A stretch of DNA of 10,453 bases from Clostridia bacterium (GCA_900769775.1 CAAGHT010000032.1:1-10453), one strand, 5' to 3'. Counted from the first letter of the stretch, positions 1 through 7,393 are shown. Translations and numbers: made by a program. Notes: generated from the letters alone by a model not told the origin.

Positions 1-1136
1 AAAAGGCGTATAAGCCGACTATGGATGCTATGGCTTCTGTTTCCGAGCTTGGACTTTGCAGAACTGTGGCAAATGGCTTAAAGCCGGGCAGTGATGTTGC
101 AAACCTTTCGGTACTCGGTTATGACCCTGCCGTTTGCTATACAGGTCGCTCTCCCTTAGAGGCGGCAAGCATTGGTGTTGAGCTTCTTCCTACCGATGTC
201 GCTCTTCGTTGCAATACCGTTACTTTGTCCGATGAGGAAAATTATGAGGACAAAACAATGGTTGATTACTGCGCAGGCGATATTTCAACCGAGGAAGCTG
301 CAGAGATTATCAAGACTATTGAAGAAAAGCTTGGAAACGAGATTTACAGGTTCTATTCGGGCGTTTCCTATCGCCACTGCCTTGTTGTAAATAACGGCAC
401 AACCGAGCTTGGCAATATGACCCCTCCCCACGATATCAGCGGCAGAGTTGTCGGCGAATATTTAAGCCGTGCCGAAACGGCAGCTCCTTTAATCGAGCTT
501 ATGAAGAAAAGCTACAATATTTTAAAGCACCACCCCGTAAACCTTAAGCGTATTGCCGAGGGTAAAAATCCTGCAAACTCTATATGGCTTTGGGGCGAGG
601 GCAGAAAGCCTGCGCTTGAAGATTTTAAAAAGAAAAATGGTGTTTCGGGCTGTATAGTATCGGCAGTTGACCTTCTCAAAGGTATCGGTATCTGCGCCAA
701 TATGGAAACCCCTGAGGTTGTGGGTGCTACCGGCTATCTTGATACAAACTTTGAGGGCAAGGCAGCAGCAGGTATTGAAGCATTCAAAAACGGCACCGAC
801 CTTGTTTACATACACCTTGAAGCTCCGGATGAGTGCGGACACCGCGGCGAGAGCGATAACAAAGTTCGTGCTATCGAGATTATTGACGAAAAGGTTCTCG
901 CTCCTGTAAAAGCATATCTTGACGAGAGCAAAGAAGACTACAGAATTCTTATTTGCCCCGACCATCCGACACCCCTTAACATCAAGACCCATTCTTCTGA
1001 GCCTGTTCCATATCTTATCTACGATTCAAGAAAGACTGTTTCCGGTGCTGATTCCTTTACCGAAAAAACCGCAGCCGCTTCGGGCAATTTTATCGAACAC
1101 GGTCCTTCTATAATGGACAGACTTCTGGAGAAATAA
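1..1136 (+). CDS. ApgM-type phosphoglycerate mutase / proposed homoserine kinase, 5' end missing
   Basis: This is an alkaline-phosphatase-superfamily enzyme of the archaeal-type 2,3-BPG-independent phosphoglycerate mutase (ApgM) family. The reading frame is open from base 3 and reads K-A-Y-K-P-T before the first ATG at 21. That stretch and the following MDAMAS match the interior of the family (a 'TPNMDxLA'-like motif), so the true start and the first metal-binding motif lie upstream of the window. Visible family motifs are PGSDVANLSVLGYDP (about 81-125), which includes the likely phosphate/metal-binding Ser; HLEAPDECGHRGE (about 813-851); ICPDH (about 951-965); and EHGPSIMD near the C-terminus. 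The last three carry the Asp/His metal ligands. The family either interconverts 2- and 3-phosphoglycerate in glycolysis or, in a bacterial subgroup, is proposed to serve as homoserine kinase in threonine synthesis. The window cannot separate these. A histidine phosphatase gene follows one base after the stop, suggesting co-transcription. No transmembrane segment or signal peptide is seen, so a cytoplasmic enzyme is expected. Confidence 0.88.
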   Translation, partial: KAYKPTMDAMASVSELGLCRTVANGLKPGSDVANLSVLGYDPAVCYTGRSPLEAASIGVELLPTDVALRCNTVTLSDEENYEDKTMVDYCAGDISTEEAAEIIKTIEEKLGNEIYRFYSGVSYRHCLVVNNGTTELGNMTPPHDISGRVVGEYLSRAETAAPLIELMKKSYNILKHHPVNLKRIAEGKNPANSIWLWGEGRKPALEDFKKKNGVSGCIVSAVDLLKGIGICANMETPEVVGATGYLDTNFEGKAAAGIEAFKNGTDLVYIHLEAPDECGHRGESDNKVRAIEIIDEKVLAPVKAYLDESKEDYRILICPDHPTPLNIKTHSSEPVPYLIYDSRKTVSGADSFTEKTAAASGNFIEHGPSIMDRLLEK

Positions 1137-1137
1137 A

Positions 1138-1860
1138 ATGAGGCTGATATTTATCCGCCACGGAGAGCCCGATTATGAGCACGATTCGCTCACCGAAAAA
1201 GGGCGCAGAGAAGCCGAGCTTGTGGCACAGAAGGTTAAAGAGATAAATCCCGATTTTGTTTATTCCTCTCCCCTCGGCAGAGCCGAGCTTACATGCAAAT
1301 ACTCGCAAGAGGTTTGCGGTTTTGATTACGAGGTGCTCCCTTGGCTCAGAGAATTTCCCGGTATGGCGGTTGACAAAAGCACGGGCAAGCCTATGCACCC
1401 GTGGGACTTAAAACCGAATTTTTTCACAACACAGGATGAGCTTTACGACAGCACCCGTTGGAGAGAAAACGAGTTGGTAAAAAGTGGCGATGTCCTTGAC
1501 CGGTATGACGATATGGCAAGAGGTCTCGATGCGCTTCTCGAAAAGCACGGCTATAAAAAAGACGGCAGGCTTTACAGAGCCGTCCGCCCAAACCGTGACA
1601 CAATTGTTATTTTCTGCCATTTTGCTATTACTGCGGCTATGATGTCTTACTTAACGAGCCATTCACCCTATGTCTTCTGGCAGCATTTCTGCGCGCTGAC
1701 AACCTCGGTTACAACCTTTGTGACAGAAGAGCGAGAAGAAAACGCCGTTTCGTTCCGTTGCATAGGCTTTGGAGAGGTCGGACACCTCACTGAACACGGA
1801 GAACCTGCTTCCTTTGCGGCACGCTTCTGCGAAACATTTGATAGCGATGAAAGACATTAA
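1138..1860 (+). CDS. Histidine phosphatase family protein (phosphoglycerate mutase-like fold)
   Basis: This 240-aa protein belongs to the histidine phosphatase (dPGM/acid phosphatase) superfamily. The catalytic RHG motif is at residues 7-9 (FIRHGEPDYEH), with the nucleophilic His8. A phosphate-binding Arg lies in SSPLGRAE (R48). The acidic proton donor is probably Glu72 in LREFPG. The second catalytic His is His161 in FCHFAIT, where members often have 'SHG'. Such enzymes remove phosphate from small metabolites, and the substrate cannot be predicted from these motifs. The region between about residues 75 and 150 (HPWDLKPNFF, STRWRENELV) is longer than in a minimal CobC-like phosphatase and probably caps the active site. 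The start is well supported: GGAG at 1127-1130 sits seven bases before the ATG, and the ATG follows the preceding stop after a single base. Translation is therefore likely coupled to the ApgM-like gene. It is unrelated in fold to that neighbour even though both families include phosphoglycerate mutases. Confidence 0.9.
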   Translation: MRLIFIRHGEPDYEHDSLTEKGRREAELVAQKVKEINPDFVYSSPLGRAELTCKYSQEVCGFDYEVLPWLREFPGMAVDKSTGKPMHPWDLKPNFFTTQDELYDSTRWRENELVKSGDVLDRYDDMARGLDALLEKHGYKKDGRLYRAVRPNRDTIVIFCHFAITAAMMSYLTSHSPYVFWQHFCALTTSVTTFVTEEREENAVSFRCIGFGEVGHLTEHGEPASFAARFCETFDSDERH

Positions 1861-1896
1861 AAAAGAGCTGAGTTAAACTCAGCTCTTTTCTTTTTT
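1861..1896. terminator. Bidirectional intrinsic terminator between convergent genes
   Basis: A perfect 13-bp stem is formed by 1861-1873 and 1877-1889, with a three-base TAA loop. On the plus strand it is followed by a T-rich tract (1886-1896). On the minus strand it is followed by six T residues (complement of the A run at 1859-1864, overlapping the plus-strand stop codon). It therefore fits termination of the histidine phosphatase unit on the plus strand and of the MBL/esterase block on the minus strand. Confidence 0.9.
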
Positions 1897-2779
1897 AAAA
1901 ATCGAGTTTTTGTCCGTCGAAGGCTACTTGTACATTGGTATATGTACCGTTATTCTCCATGGAATCAACAAGCTCATTATAGGGCTCGCGGCCTGCATCG
2001 GCAACGTGGGTTACATAGACAGGCGTATCCTTTGTCATATTTCCACACTCTACGAGTTTATCAAGCATCATAAAGAAGTTTTTGGTGTTGAGATGACCGC
2101 CTGCATAGGGTTTAATGATATTTCTCGGGTCCTTACCATAGGTGTTTTCCATTAAAACATAGTCGAACTTTATGCCGCTATTTTTAAGGAATTCCCAGGT
2201 TTCATCGGGATACCAGCCTGTATCAGTACCGTAAAGAAGGGTTTTTCCGTCCTTTTCCACGATATAGTTAAAGCCGAGTTCACCTACCCCATAACCCTCG
2301 TGGGAAGATTTAAGGGTTGTAACCTTAAGTCCATCGGTCTCAATAGTTTCAAAATAATCGAGAGGACAGTATTTAATATGTTCATAAACATAAAGGTCCT
2401 TTCGGGTGCCTGCTCTATATGTATTTCTTCTGCACATATCCTCAACAAATTCAAGTGCACCCTTCTGACCGTAAAGGTTTACAGGTGTGCTTCTTGCTCC
2501 TGTTCCCTCGTTTAAAAGCATAAGCGAAGAGATTGACACGTGGTCGAAATGAGAATGGGTCATAAATACATTTTTAATTTTATCAATCATAACATTACAG
2601 TTAAGGGTCTGATGAAGAATATCAGGTCCGAAATCTATAACGTTATATTCATCGATTAAAAAATCACTGCGGGTTTTAATTGCTTTACCGCCGAGTTTTC
2701 TTGCCGCTTCGCAAGCTTCACAATGGCAGTTAGGACAAGGGTAACCCTTTGCATCGCCTGTTCCTAAAAATATTGACAT
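1895..2779 (-). CDS. MBL-fold metallo-hydrolase, PhnP-like, with N-terminal Cys cluster
   Basis: This 294-aa metallo-beta-lactamase-fold hydrolase begins with the family's FLGTG strand and a CPNCHCEAC cluster (C15, C18, C20, C23). That cluster resembles the extra structural zinc site of PhnP-type phosphodiesterases. The dinuclear metal site is complete: THSHFDH (H75, H77, D79, H80), H160 in KSSHEG, bridging D186 in YGTDTGWY, and H258 in VTHVAD. PhnP itself cleaves phosphoribosyl cyclic phosphate, but no other phn gene is present, so the substrate is open (a cyclic phosphodiester, a lactone or another sugar-linked compound). The ATG at 2779 is preceded on the minus strand by AAGGCGGTG, a near-consensus ribosome site, and the N-terminus aligns with the family without extension. 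It is the last gene of the minus-strand block, 12 bases after a frameshifted paralogue. No signal peptide is seen. Confidence 0.88.
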   Translation of the reverse strand: MSIFLGTGDAKGYPCPNCHCEACEAARKLGGKAIKTRSDFLIDEYNVIDFGPDILHQTLNCNVMIDKIKNVFMTHSHFDHVSISSLMLLNEGTGARSTPVNLYGQKGALEFVEDMCRRNTYRAGTRKDLYVYEHIKYCPLDYFETIETDGLKVTTLKSSHEGYGVGELGFNYIVEKDGKTLLYGTDTGWYPDETWEFLKNSGIKFDYVLMENTYGKDPRNIIKPYAGGHLNTKNFFMMLDKLVECGNMTKDTPVYVTHVADAGREPYNELVDSMENNGTYTNVQVAFDGQKLDF

Positions 2780-2791
2780 AATTGCACCGCC

Positions 2792-3663
2792 TTAAAAATC
2801 AAGTGTATCGCCGTCGGAAGCGACGGTAATATTATAATCGGGGTTGTTTTCAACCTCATTGACATAGTCGTTATAAAGCTGTCTACCTGCGTCCGAAAGA
2901 TGGGTTGCAAATACCGGAGTGTCCTTATCCATACAACCGAAAGCAGTTAATTTCTCAAGCATATCGAGGAAATTCGCTGTGTTGAGATGACCGTTTGTAT
3001 AAGGCTTTACGATATTTCTTACATCGCCCGTATAGGTGTTTTCCATAACTATATAATCAAACTTGAAACCGCTCTTTTCAATAAACTCCCAGGTAGAGTC
3101 GGGATACCAACCGGTATCGTTAGCGTAAAGAAGGGTTTTACCATTCTTTTCGATTATATAATTGAGACCCCATTCATCCTTACCGCTACCACGGTGGGAG
3201 GAAAGAATGGTTGTTACCTTAAGACCGCCTGTCTCAAAGGTTTCAAACTCTTTTATTGGACAAAGCTCAATATGCTTATAGAAATATCCGCCATCCTTAT
3301 CGCCGACAGATGCCGCTGCCACCTCGCGCACTACATTCAGTGCCGCTTCGGTTCCCCAAAGCTTTACGCGAACAGGCTTTTCGAGAGTATGCTTACGATT
3401 GCCGATAACACCAAGCTCAGTCGTGTCGATATGGTCCTCGTGAGAATGGGTAAGGAAAATGTTCTCAAGCTCGTCCATACGAAGCCCGTTTTTAATGAAC
3501 TGGTAGTTTATATCGGGGCCAAAGTCGATGACACTCTTTTCATCTATCAGAAAATCGTTCGGGTCTTTACTATTCCCTTTTCTCTTGCATCCTCGCAAAC
3601 GGGACATTTACAGTAGGGACACGGGAAAAACTGAGAGGCACCTGAGCCTAAAATTATAGCCAT
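2792..3663 (-). pseudogene. MBL-fold metallo-hydrolase paralogue broken by a one-base frameshift
   Basis: This is a second PhnP-like MBL gene, paralogous to the one at 1895-2779. Translation from ATG 3663 (ribosome site GGGGAG just upstream) gives MAIILGSGASQFFPCPYCKC and then PVCEDAREKGIVKTR. It keeps all four cluster cysteines at residues 15, 18, 20 and 23, but runs into TGA at 3547-3549 after 38 codons. The remainder (NDFLIDE, IDFGPD, THSHEDH, SSHRGS, YANDTGWY, ATHLSDAG) is fully preserved in the -1 frame down to the stop at 2792. The paralogue reads KTRSDFLIDE across the junction. One extra A in the AA pair at 3558-3559 would restore KTR-NDFLIDE and a protein of about 290 aa, close to the paralogue's 294. 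All metal ligands remain, so the break is recent, or a sequence error, or a conditional switch. An ATG at 3607 exists in the downstream frame, but it has no ribosome site and would skip the Cys cluster. The gene starts 18 bases after the upstream esterase gene. Confidence 0.85.
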
Positions 3664-3681
3664 TATTACTCTCCCCAGTTT

Positions 3682-4740
3682 TTAATAACCGAGAGCGTCG
3701 ACAACCTTCATTGCAAGATAAATCTTGGTTGGCGGATGGGTATCATCGTGCTCACAAACATCCGAAGATGTAACGCAAACGCAGTTGTCAACAAGGTCGG
3801 GAACCCTGGCCTGAGCGGCCTGAAGGTTCTTCCAGCCGATGTCATTACGGACATCAAAATCAGTAATCTGAATAACAATAAAGGGCATCTCGGGATACAT
3901 AATATCCTCGCGGTAGCGGTTAATAAGCTCCTTCATTTCATAATCATATACAGTAGCCTCTTTTCCGACAGAATCTGCCTCACCCTGATACCATACCATA
4001 TTGTTTACCGAATAGGGTAAAAGCTTTGACCACATATAATCATAGAGGAAGCCGTCTGCATTCCAGGTGCAGCAAGGGAAATTAACGTGGTTGTACGCTC
4101 TCTTATCCTCTACGGGAATGTTATCGTAGGGAGGAATGTTGCAAAGCTCCTTCGGAAGCCAGCCTTCAATAGCAGAGGCGCCCTGATAGCAACCGATAAG
4201 GCCTACCACGCAGCCCCTTCTCTGAACAATAAATTCAGCAATACGGGTGCCGAGAAGTGACCACTGACCGAGATTCTCGCGGGTATGAAGCACCCAACCA
4301 TCTTCGGGGAAGATTGTTTCTGTTGCTTCGCCTTCTGAATATTCCTTAAGCTCCTTATGCTCGTTGTCCGCCTTTTCGGGACGCTCAAGCATAAAGAAAC
4401 GAAGCTTGTCGTTCGGGTGAACCTTTTTCTTTTCGGTTTTGGACTGCCAAACCTTGAACTGAAGATTTGACTGTCCGCCAAGAATTACGACCTCACCGAC
4501 ATAAACATTTTTGAAGGTATAGGTCTCGCCTTCTGCAGATACAGTGAGCTCGTAGGGTCCGCCATATTCGGTAGGCACAGACATCTCGCAAAGGAACTTT
4601 CCGTCTTTTGCTTCAACGGTCTTGGTTTCTCCGAGGAAGGTTACGGTAACGGCGCAGTCTCCCTCTCCAAAAACACGCACAGGCCTGCCCTTAGCGAGCA
4701 CCATATTGTCAGAAAATAAAGGGTTTAACTTAAATGACAT
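3682..4740 (-). CDS. Sialate O-acetylesterase-like (SASA/GDSL) esterase, copy A
   Basis: This 352-aa protein is of the SASA (sialate O-acetylesterase-like) family within the SGNH/GDSL hydrolases. A beta-sandwich-like N-terminal region (residues 1-80, NPLFSDNMVLxxGxPVRVFG) precedes the catalytic domain. The nucleophile is Ser91 in GGQSNLQF. The family's WYQGEAD motif is at 250-256. The C-terminal DxxH dyad is in HDDTHPPTK (D332, H335). The family removes O-acetyl groups from sialic acids or from acetylated plant glycans. No signal peptide or membrane segment is visible, and the protein starts directly at MSFKLNPLFS, so an intracellular enzyme acting on imported sugars is most likely. The ATG is preceded by GAGGTGAT on the minus strand and by an extended -10 promoter. 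It is a tandem paralogue of the gene at 4837-5892 and is followed after 18 bases by the MBL genes, which probably share its transcript. The exact acetylated substrate is unknown. Confidence 0.87.
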   Translation of the reverse strand: MSFKLNPLFSDNMVLAKGRPVRVFGEGDCAVTVTFLGETKTVEAKDGKFLCEMSVPTEYGGPYELTVSAEGETYTFKNVYVGEVVILGGQSNLQFKVWQSKTEKKKVHPNDKLRFFMLERPEKADNEHKELKEYSEGEATETIFPEDGWVLHTRENLGQWSLLGTRIAEFIVQRRGCVVGLIGCYQGASAIEGWLPKELCNIPPYDNIPVEDKRAYNHVNFPCCTWNADGFLYDYMWSKLLPYSVNNMVWYQGEADSVGKEATVYDYEMKELINRYREDIMYPEMPFIVIQITDFDVRNDIGWKNLQAAQARVPDLVDNCVCVTSSDVCEHDDTHPPTKIYLAMKVVDALGY

Positions 4741-4775
4741 ATTATCACCTCAAAGTGAATATTTTTTACAATTTG

Positions 4776-4781
4776 ATTATA
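4776..4781 (-). promoter_or_regulatory. Extended -10 promoter for esterase copy A
   Basis: On the minus strand the sequence TGTTATAAT (TATAAT at 4776-4781 with a TGn extension) lies about 35 bases upstream of the ATG at 4740. No good TTGACA-like -35 is present at 16-18 bases, which fits an extended -10 promoter. The same TGTTATAAT at nearly the same distance precedes the paralogous gene at 5892, and the intervening leaders look alike, so the promoter was probably duplicated with the gene. Confidence 0.6.
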
Positions 4782-4791
4782 ACATATAATA

Positions 4792-4804
4792 GCAAAACTT
4801 TTGC
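4792..4804. promoter_or_regulatory. Perfect palindrome over the -35 region of the copy A promoter (possible operator)
   Basis: GCAAAA-C-TTTTGC is a perfect 6+1+6 inverted repeat located 11-23 bases upstream of the -10 hexamer, that is across the place where a -35 element would be. There is no T-run after it, so it is not a terminator for the upstream gene. A repressor or activator site is possible. The short palindrome could also arise by chance in this AT-rich gap. The same sequence is not found upstream of the other esterase copy. Confidence 0.3.
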
Positions 4805-4836
4805 GGAAATATACTTCAATATATGCTCAAAAATTA

Positions 4837-5892
4837 TCAATAACCGAGCTTATCAACTATTCTTTTCGCAAGGTGTATCTTTGTAGGCGGATGGATATCG
4901 TCGTGCTCACAAAGATCAGTCGACTCGACACAAATGCAGTTGTTGATTATATCCTCGCATCTTTTCTGCGCCGCCTGCATATTTTTCCAGAAAACATCAT
5001 TGCGGGAATTAAAATCCGGCAACTGAATAATTACTACCGGCATGTCGGGATACAGCATATCCTCGCGGTAACGTTCGACAAGATTTTTAAATTCAATATC
5101 ATAAACCAAAGATTCGCTTCCGTGGGAATCACTCTCGCCCTGATACCAAATAAAGGAATTTACCGAGAAAGGCAATAGCTTTGACCACATAAATTCATAT
5201 AGTCTACCGTCGGTATTCCAGTTAAGACAAGGGTAGGTTGCGTGACCGTAAGCGCCTTTATTCTCTACGGGTATATCGTAAGGCGGCAGATTGCGAAGTT
5301 CCTTTGGAAGCCAGCTTTCGATTACGGAAGCGCCCTGATAACAACCAATTATGCCGCAAACACAGTCCTTGCGCTCCGCAATAAGCTCTGCTATACGCGT
5401 GCCAAGCAGAGTCCACTGACCGAGATTTTCCTTCTTATGAAGAACCCAACCGTCTTCGGGGAAAATCGTTTCAGTTGCCTCCCCTTCTGCATACTCTTTG
5501 TTTTCTTTATCCTCATTTTCCTTTTTCTCTATACGCTCGAGCATAAAGAAACGAAGCTTATCATTTGGGAAAACCTTATCCTTCTCGGTCTTGGACTGCC
5601 AAACCTTAAACTGAAAATTTGACTGCCCTGCGGCAATAAATACCTCACCGACATAGACATTAGAAAATATGTAGTCCTTTCCTTCTGCAGTAACTTTCAG
5701 TTCATAGGGACCACCATATTCAGTGGGTACAGAAAGCTCACAAAGGAATTTGCCGTTTTCACAAGACACAGTCTTTGTTTCGCCGAGGAAAGATACAGTT
5801 ACATCACAGTCTCCTTCACCAAAAACACGAACAGGTCTGCCCTTTGCAAACACAACATTATCGGAAAACAAGGGGTTTAACTTGAATGACAT
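4837..5892 (-). CDS. Sialate O-acetylesterase-like (SASA/GDSL) esterase, copy B
   Basis: This 351-aa paralogue of the neighbouring esterase is alignable over its whole length with a single one-residue gap (PPYDIPVE versus PPYDNIPVE). The N-terminus is nearly identical (MSFKLNPLFSDN). The catalytic landmarks are kept: Ser91 in AAGQSNFQF, WYQGESD around residue 249, and the C-terminal DxxH in HDDIHPPTK. Differences are spread along the protein rather than clustered, so both copies appear to be under selection and neither is decaying. There is no signal peptide. The ATG is preceded by GAGGAGAT on the minus strand and by an extended -10 promoter. The gene ends 96 bases before copy A starts. No terminator is seen in that gap, so read-through into copy A and the MBL genes is likely in addition to their own promoter. 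As with copy A, the acyl-sugar substrate is unknown, and the two copies may differ in specificity. Confidence 0.87.
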   Translation of the reverse strand: MSFKLNPLFSDNVVFAKGRPVRVFGEGDCDVTVSFLGETKTVSCENGKFLCELSVPTEYGGPYELKVTAEGKDYIFSNVYVGEVFIAAGQSNFQFKVWQSKTEKDKVFPNDKLRFFMLERIEKKENEDKENKEYAEGEATETIFPEDGWVLHKKENLGQWTLLGTRIAELIAERKDCVCGIIGCYQGASVIESWLPKELRNLPPYDIPVENKGAYGHATYPCLNWNTDGRLYEFMWSKLLPFSVNSFIWYQGESDSHGSESLVYDIEFKNLVERYREDMLYPDMPVVIIQLPDFNSRNDVFWKNMQAAQKRCEDIINNCICVESTDLCEHDDIHPPTKIHLAKRIVDKLGY

Positions 5893-5925
5893 AATATCTC
5901 CTCAAATGAAGCTTTTTATAACCAT

Positions 5926-5931
5926 ATTATA
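5926..5931 (-). promoter_or_regulatory. Extended -10 promoter for esterase copy B
   Basis: TGTTATAAT on the minus strand (TATAAT at 5926-5931) lies about 34 bases upstream of the ATG at 5892. The -35 region is weak. The arrangement matches the promoter of copy A and is downstream of the glyS terminator, so it is probably the main promoter of the four-gene block. Confidence 0.6.
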
Positions 5932-5961
5932 ACATACTCCTGCAGTAAAATGTAGTAATTA

Positions 5962-5983
5962 TTTAGTATAAATCTGTACTAAA
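5962..5983. promoter_or_regulatory. Inverted repeat upstream of the copy B promoter (possible regulator site)
   Basis: TTTAGTA (5962-5968) and TACTAAA (5977-5983) form a perfect 7+7 inverted repeat with an eight-base spacer, about 30-50 bases upstream of the -10 hexamer. The location suits a transcription-factor dimer site. It partly overlaps the T-tract of the glyS terminator, so part of its composition may be explained by that. Confidence 0.3.
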
Positions 5984-6014
5984 AAAGCAGAATGAGCCCG
6001 TACAGACGGGCTCA
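5981..6014 (-). terminator. Intrinsic terminator of glyS
   Basis: A nine-bp GC-rich stem (5993-6001 with 6006-6014, four-base loop) begins six bases downstream of the glyS stop on the minus strand. It is followed on that strand by TTCTGC and then six T residues (complement of 5981-5986). The T-tract is offset by six bases, so efficiency may be partial. It separates glyS from the esterase/MBL block. Confidence 0.7.
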
Positions 6015-6019
6015 CCTAA

Positions 6020-7393
6020 TTAGAATGCTATTTTTTCAGAAATATAAGCTACGAGATCCTCAATCTTAACTCTCTGCTGCTCCATAGTATCACGGTCACG
6101 AACGGTAACGCGGCCGTCCTCTACAGAATCAAAGTCATAGGTAATGCAGAAGGGTGTTCCGATTTCGTCCTCACGGCGATAACGCTTACCAATAGAACCG
6201 GCGTCGTCATAATCCACCATAAAGTGCTTTGCAAGCATATCGTAAACCTCGCCTGCCTGTTCACCGAGCTTCTTGGAAAGAGGCAGAACTGCGCACTTAT
6301 AAGGAGCAAGTGCAGGATGCAGACGGAGTACTACGCGGGTATCGCCCTTTTCATCCTTTTCCTCATCATAAGCCTCACAAAGGAAGGCAAGAAGAACGCG
6401 GTCGGCACCAAGAGAGGGCTCGACAACATAAGGAATGTAATGCTCGTTCTTTTCCTGATCGAAATATTCAAGGCTCTTACCGCTTGCTTCCTGATGACGG
6501 CCGAGGTCATAGTTGGTACGGTCAGCAATACCCCAAAGCTCTCCCCAACCGAACGGGAACAAGAACTCGATATCGGTGGTGGCCTTAGAATAGAAAGAAA
6601 GCTCTTCCTTTTCGTGGTCGCGAAGTCTCATATTTTCCTCTTTGATTCCGAGGTTTAAAAGCCAATTCTTGCAGAAGTCCTTCCAATAGTAGAACCAATC
6701 AAGGTCGGTATCAGGCTCACAGAAGAACTCGCACTCCATCTGCTCGAACTCACGGGTACGGAAGATAAAGTTACCGGGGGTAATCTCATTACGGAAAGAT
6801 TTACCAATCTGGCAAACACCGAAGGGCAGCTTTCTTCTGGTAGAGCGCTGAATATTAGCATAGTTTACGAAAATTCCCTGAGCGGTCTCGGGGCGGAGAT
6901 AAACCTCATTCTTAGCATCCTCGGTAACACCGATAAAGGTCTTGAACATAAGGTTAAATTTTCTGATATCGGTAAAGTCCTTAGAGCCGCACTCGGGGCA
7001 CTCAATATTATTTTCCTTAATATATTCGCTCATCTGCTCAAAGGTCATACCCTCTGCATGACCGCCGAAATCTTCGATAAGCTTATCGGCTCTGTGACGA
7101 GCACGGCAAGACTTACAGTCCATAAGAGGATCGGAGAAGCCACCAACATGACCTGAGGTTACCCAGGTCTCGGGGTTCATAATAATTGCAGAATCAAGTC
7201 CTACATTGTACTTGTTTTCCTGAACGAACTTCTTCGACGAAGCACGGTTTACATTGTTCTTAAACTCAACGCCGAGCGGACCGTAATCCCAGGAATTGGA
7301 AAGTCCACCGTATATTTCAGAGCCTGAATATACAAAGCCGCGTGCTTTCGCCAAAGCAACAATTGTATCCATACTCTTTTCGCTGTTAGTCAT
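6020..7393 (-). CDS. glyS: Glycyl-tRNA synthetase, single-chain dimeric type
   Basis: This 457-aa class II aminoacyl-tRNA synthetase charges tRNA-Gly with glycine in the cytoplasm. It is the alpha2 type of Gram-positives, archaea and eukaryotes, not the alpha2beta2 GlyQ/GlyS form. The N-terminus carries GGLSNSWDYGPLG (about residues 29-41). A zinc-ribbon insert has CKSC (C93, C96) and CPEC (C132, C135). The glycine/ATP site includes RPETAQG (168-174). Class II motif 2 is around FRNEITPGNFIFRTREFEQ (200-218). Motif 3 is EPSLGADRVLLAF (325-337), and the anticodon-binding domain occupies about 365-455 (APYKCAVLPL, GRRYRR-like GKRYRRED, GTPFCITYD). The open frame extends upstream to 7465, but that extension would cover the promoter. 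The ATG at 7393 has AGGGAG just upstream, and its N-terminus matches the family, so it was chosen. Its leader is short (about 40-50 bases), leaving no room for a glycine T-box. Confidence 0.96.
   Translation of the reverse strand: MTNSEKSMDTIVALAKARGFVYSGSEIYGGLSNSWDYGPLGVEFKNNVNRASSKKFVQENKYNVGLDSAIIMNPETWVTSGHVGGFSDPLMDCKSCRARHRADKLIEDFGGHAEGMTFEQMSEYIKENNIECPECGSKDFTDIRKFNLMFKTFIGVTEDAKNEVYLRPETAQGIFVNYANIQRSTRRKLPFGVCQIGKSFRNEITPGNFIFRTREFEQMECEFFCEPDTDLDWFYYWKDFCKNWLLNLGIKEENMRLRDHEKEELSFYSKATTDIEFLFPFGWGELWGIADRTNYDLGRHQEASGKSLEYFDQEKNEHYIPYVVEPSLGADRVLLAFLCEAYDEEKDEKGDTRVVLRLHPALAPYKCAVLPLSKKLGEQAGEVYDMLAKHFMVDYDDAGSIGKRYRREDEIGTPFCITYDFDSVEDGRVTVRDRDTMEQQRVKIEDLVAYISEKIAF

Noticed and set aside
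522..992. A 156-codon minus-strand frame inside the ApgM-like gene
   Set aside because: It is antisense to well-conserved motifs of the ApgM family and has no start signal of its own.
3550..3607. Alternative start at ATG 3607 giving a shorter intact MBL protein
   Set aside because: No Shine-Dalgarno sequence precedes it, and the first 16 residues do not match the paralogue, whereas the out-of-frame upstream sequence does.
2987..3616. A 209-codon open frame on the plus strand opposite the frameshifted MBL gene
   Set aside because: It lies fully antisense to a clear family member, has no ribosome site, and its translation has no recognisable domain; it is a shadow of the codon bias of the minus-strand gene.
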